NCBI GenBank assembly: GCA_900754115.1
Contig: CAAEBM010000035.1
Span: 1-64,000, forward strand
DNA length: 64,000 nucleotides
Source of the DNA: Bacilli bacterium
GTDB lineage: Bacteria; Bacillota_I; Bacilli_A; RFN20; CAG-631
Direction of reading: 5' to 3'
The position numbers were made by a program, and so were the translations under genes. Position 1 is the stretch's first letter, and each line of letters starts with the position of its first letter. Shown here one piece after another: positions 63,817-64,000 of the stretch. Below the pieces are notes generated by a model. It was not told the origin of the DNA. It saw only the letters and a program-made list of their open reading frames with translations, and did not search any database.

Positions 63817-64000
63817 ATCGGATTATAGTCTTATTTCCCATATAAGGTTGTAATGCCTTAGGAATGTTGACACTTCCATCTTCGTTTAAATTATTTTCTA
63901 AAAAAGCAATCAACATTCTAGGAGGAGCAACCACTGTATTATTTAAAGTATGTGCAAAATATTTGCCATTTTTTCCATTGACTCTAATTCCTAATCTTCG
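63815..64000 (-). CDS. serS: Seryl-tRNA synthetase, C-terminal 61 residues (partial)
   Basis: The gene runs off the window edge; 61 residues and a TAA stop are visible. Read on minus they include YFAHTLNNTVVAPPRML, AFLENNLNEDGSVNIPKAL and QPYMGNKTIIR. These match the SerS C terminus (HTLN...PR.L.A.LEN...DG...IP..L.PYM). The usual Gly after HTLN is Asn here. Confidence 0.9.
   Translation of the reverse strand, partial: RRLGIRVNGKNGKYFAHTLNNTVVAPPRMLIAFLENNLNEDGSVNIPKALQPYMGNKTIIR

Overview
The window comes from a very AT-rich, Gram-positive-type bacterium of the low-GC Bacillota, probably a Bacilli, Erysipelotrichia or RF39-like lineage. The signs are strong AGGAGG ribosome sites, lipobox lipoproteins, compact terminators, ricA beside miaB, a type II-A CRISPR system, a TPP riboswitch on thiT, and TGA used as stop rather than Trp. 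Many promoters share an extended -10 box, TGnTATAAT. No rRNA, tRNA, insertion sequence or prophage block was recognised.

Layout. 1-2.6 kb: a small hypothetical protein and a lipoprotein. 2.6-15.5 kb: a defence block. It holds a DpnII-type GATC restriction-modification locus (HTH-fused Dam methylase, DpnA, DpnII endonuclease, plus a third methylase), a membrane protein, a CBS protein and an isochorismatase-type hydrolase. It ends with a complete type II-A CRISPR-Cas locus: tracrRNA, cas9, cas1, cas2, csn2 and 21 spacers with a truncated terminal repeat. 15.6-31.3 kb: metabolism and transport (arginine-deiminase/DDAH-like enzyme, GPH symporter, D-aminoacylase, peroxide genes yaaA and bcp, KtrB-type K+ channel, Nudix, cation/H+ antiporter, beta-propeller protein) and a frameshifted GH4 alpha-galactosidase. 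31.3-45.3 kb: a CotE-like coat protein, lepA, hemW, a P-type ATPase with an unusual extracytoplasmic insertion, mgtC, ricA-miaB-ispD, lysS and riboswitch-controlled thiT. 45.3-62.7 kb: one minus-strand nine-gene locus. 62.8-64 kb: dusB and the 3' end of serS.

The most interesting system is the 17-kb minus-strand locus. It reads, in order: phosphodiester-glycosidase lipoprotein, two solute-binding lipoproteins, a permease pair, a secreted beta-propeller/TPR/Yip1 membrane protein, a DUF5696 secreted protein, and a second permease pair. In that second pair the MalF-type subunit carries about 620 residues of N-terminal cytoplasmic coiled coil. No ATPase is encoded. It looks like a double ABC importer with surface machinery for a complex glycan or glycosyl-phosphodiester. 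The substrate is inference.

Other points worth following: two CRISPR spacers that appear to target the same protein position in two diverged phages; the array promoter and an ATTTGAG leader anchor lying at the end of csn2; a palindrome at the promoter of the HTH-methylase; and homopolymeric G tracts placed in a promoter spacer, in a Shine-Dalgarno and in a coding region.
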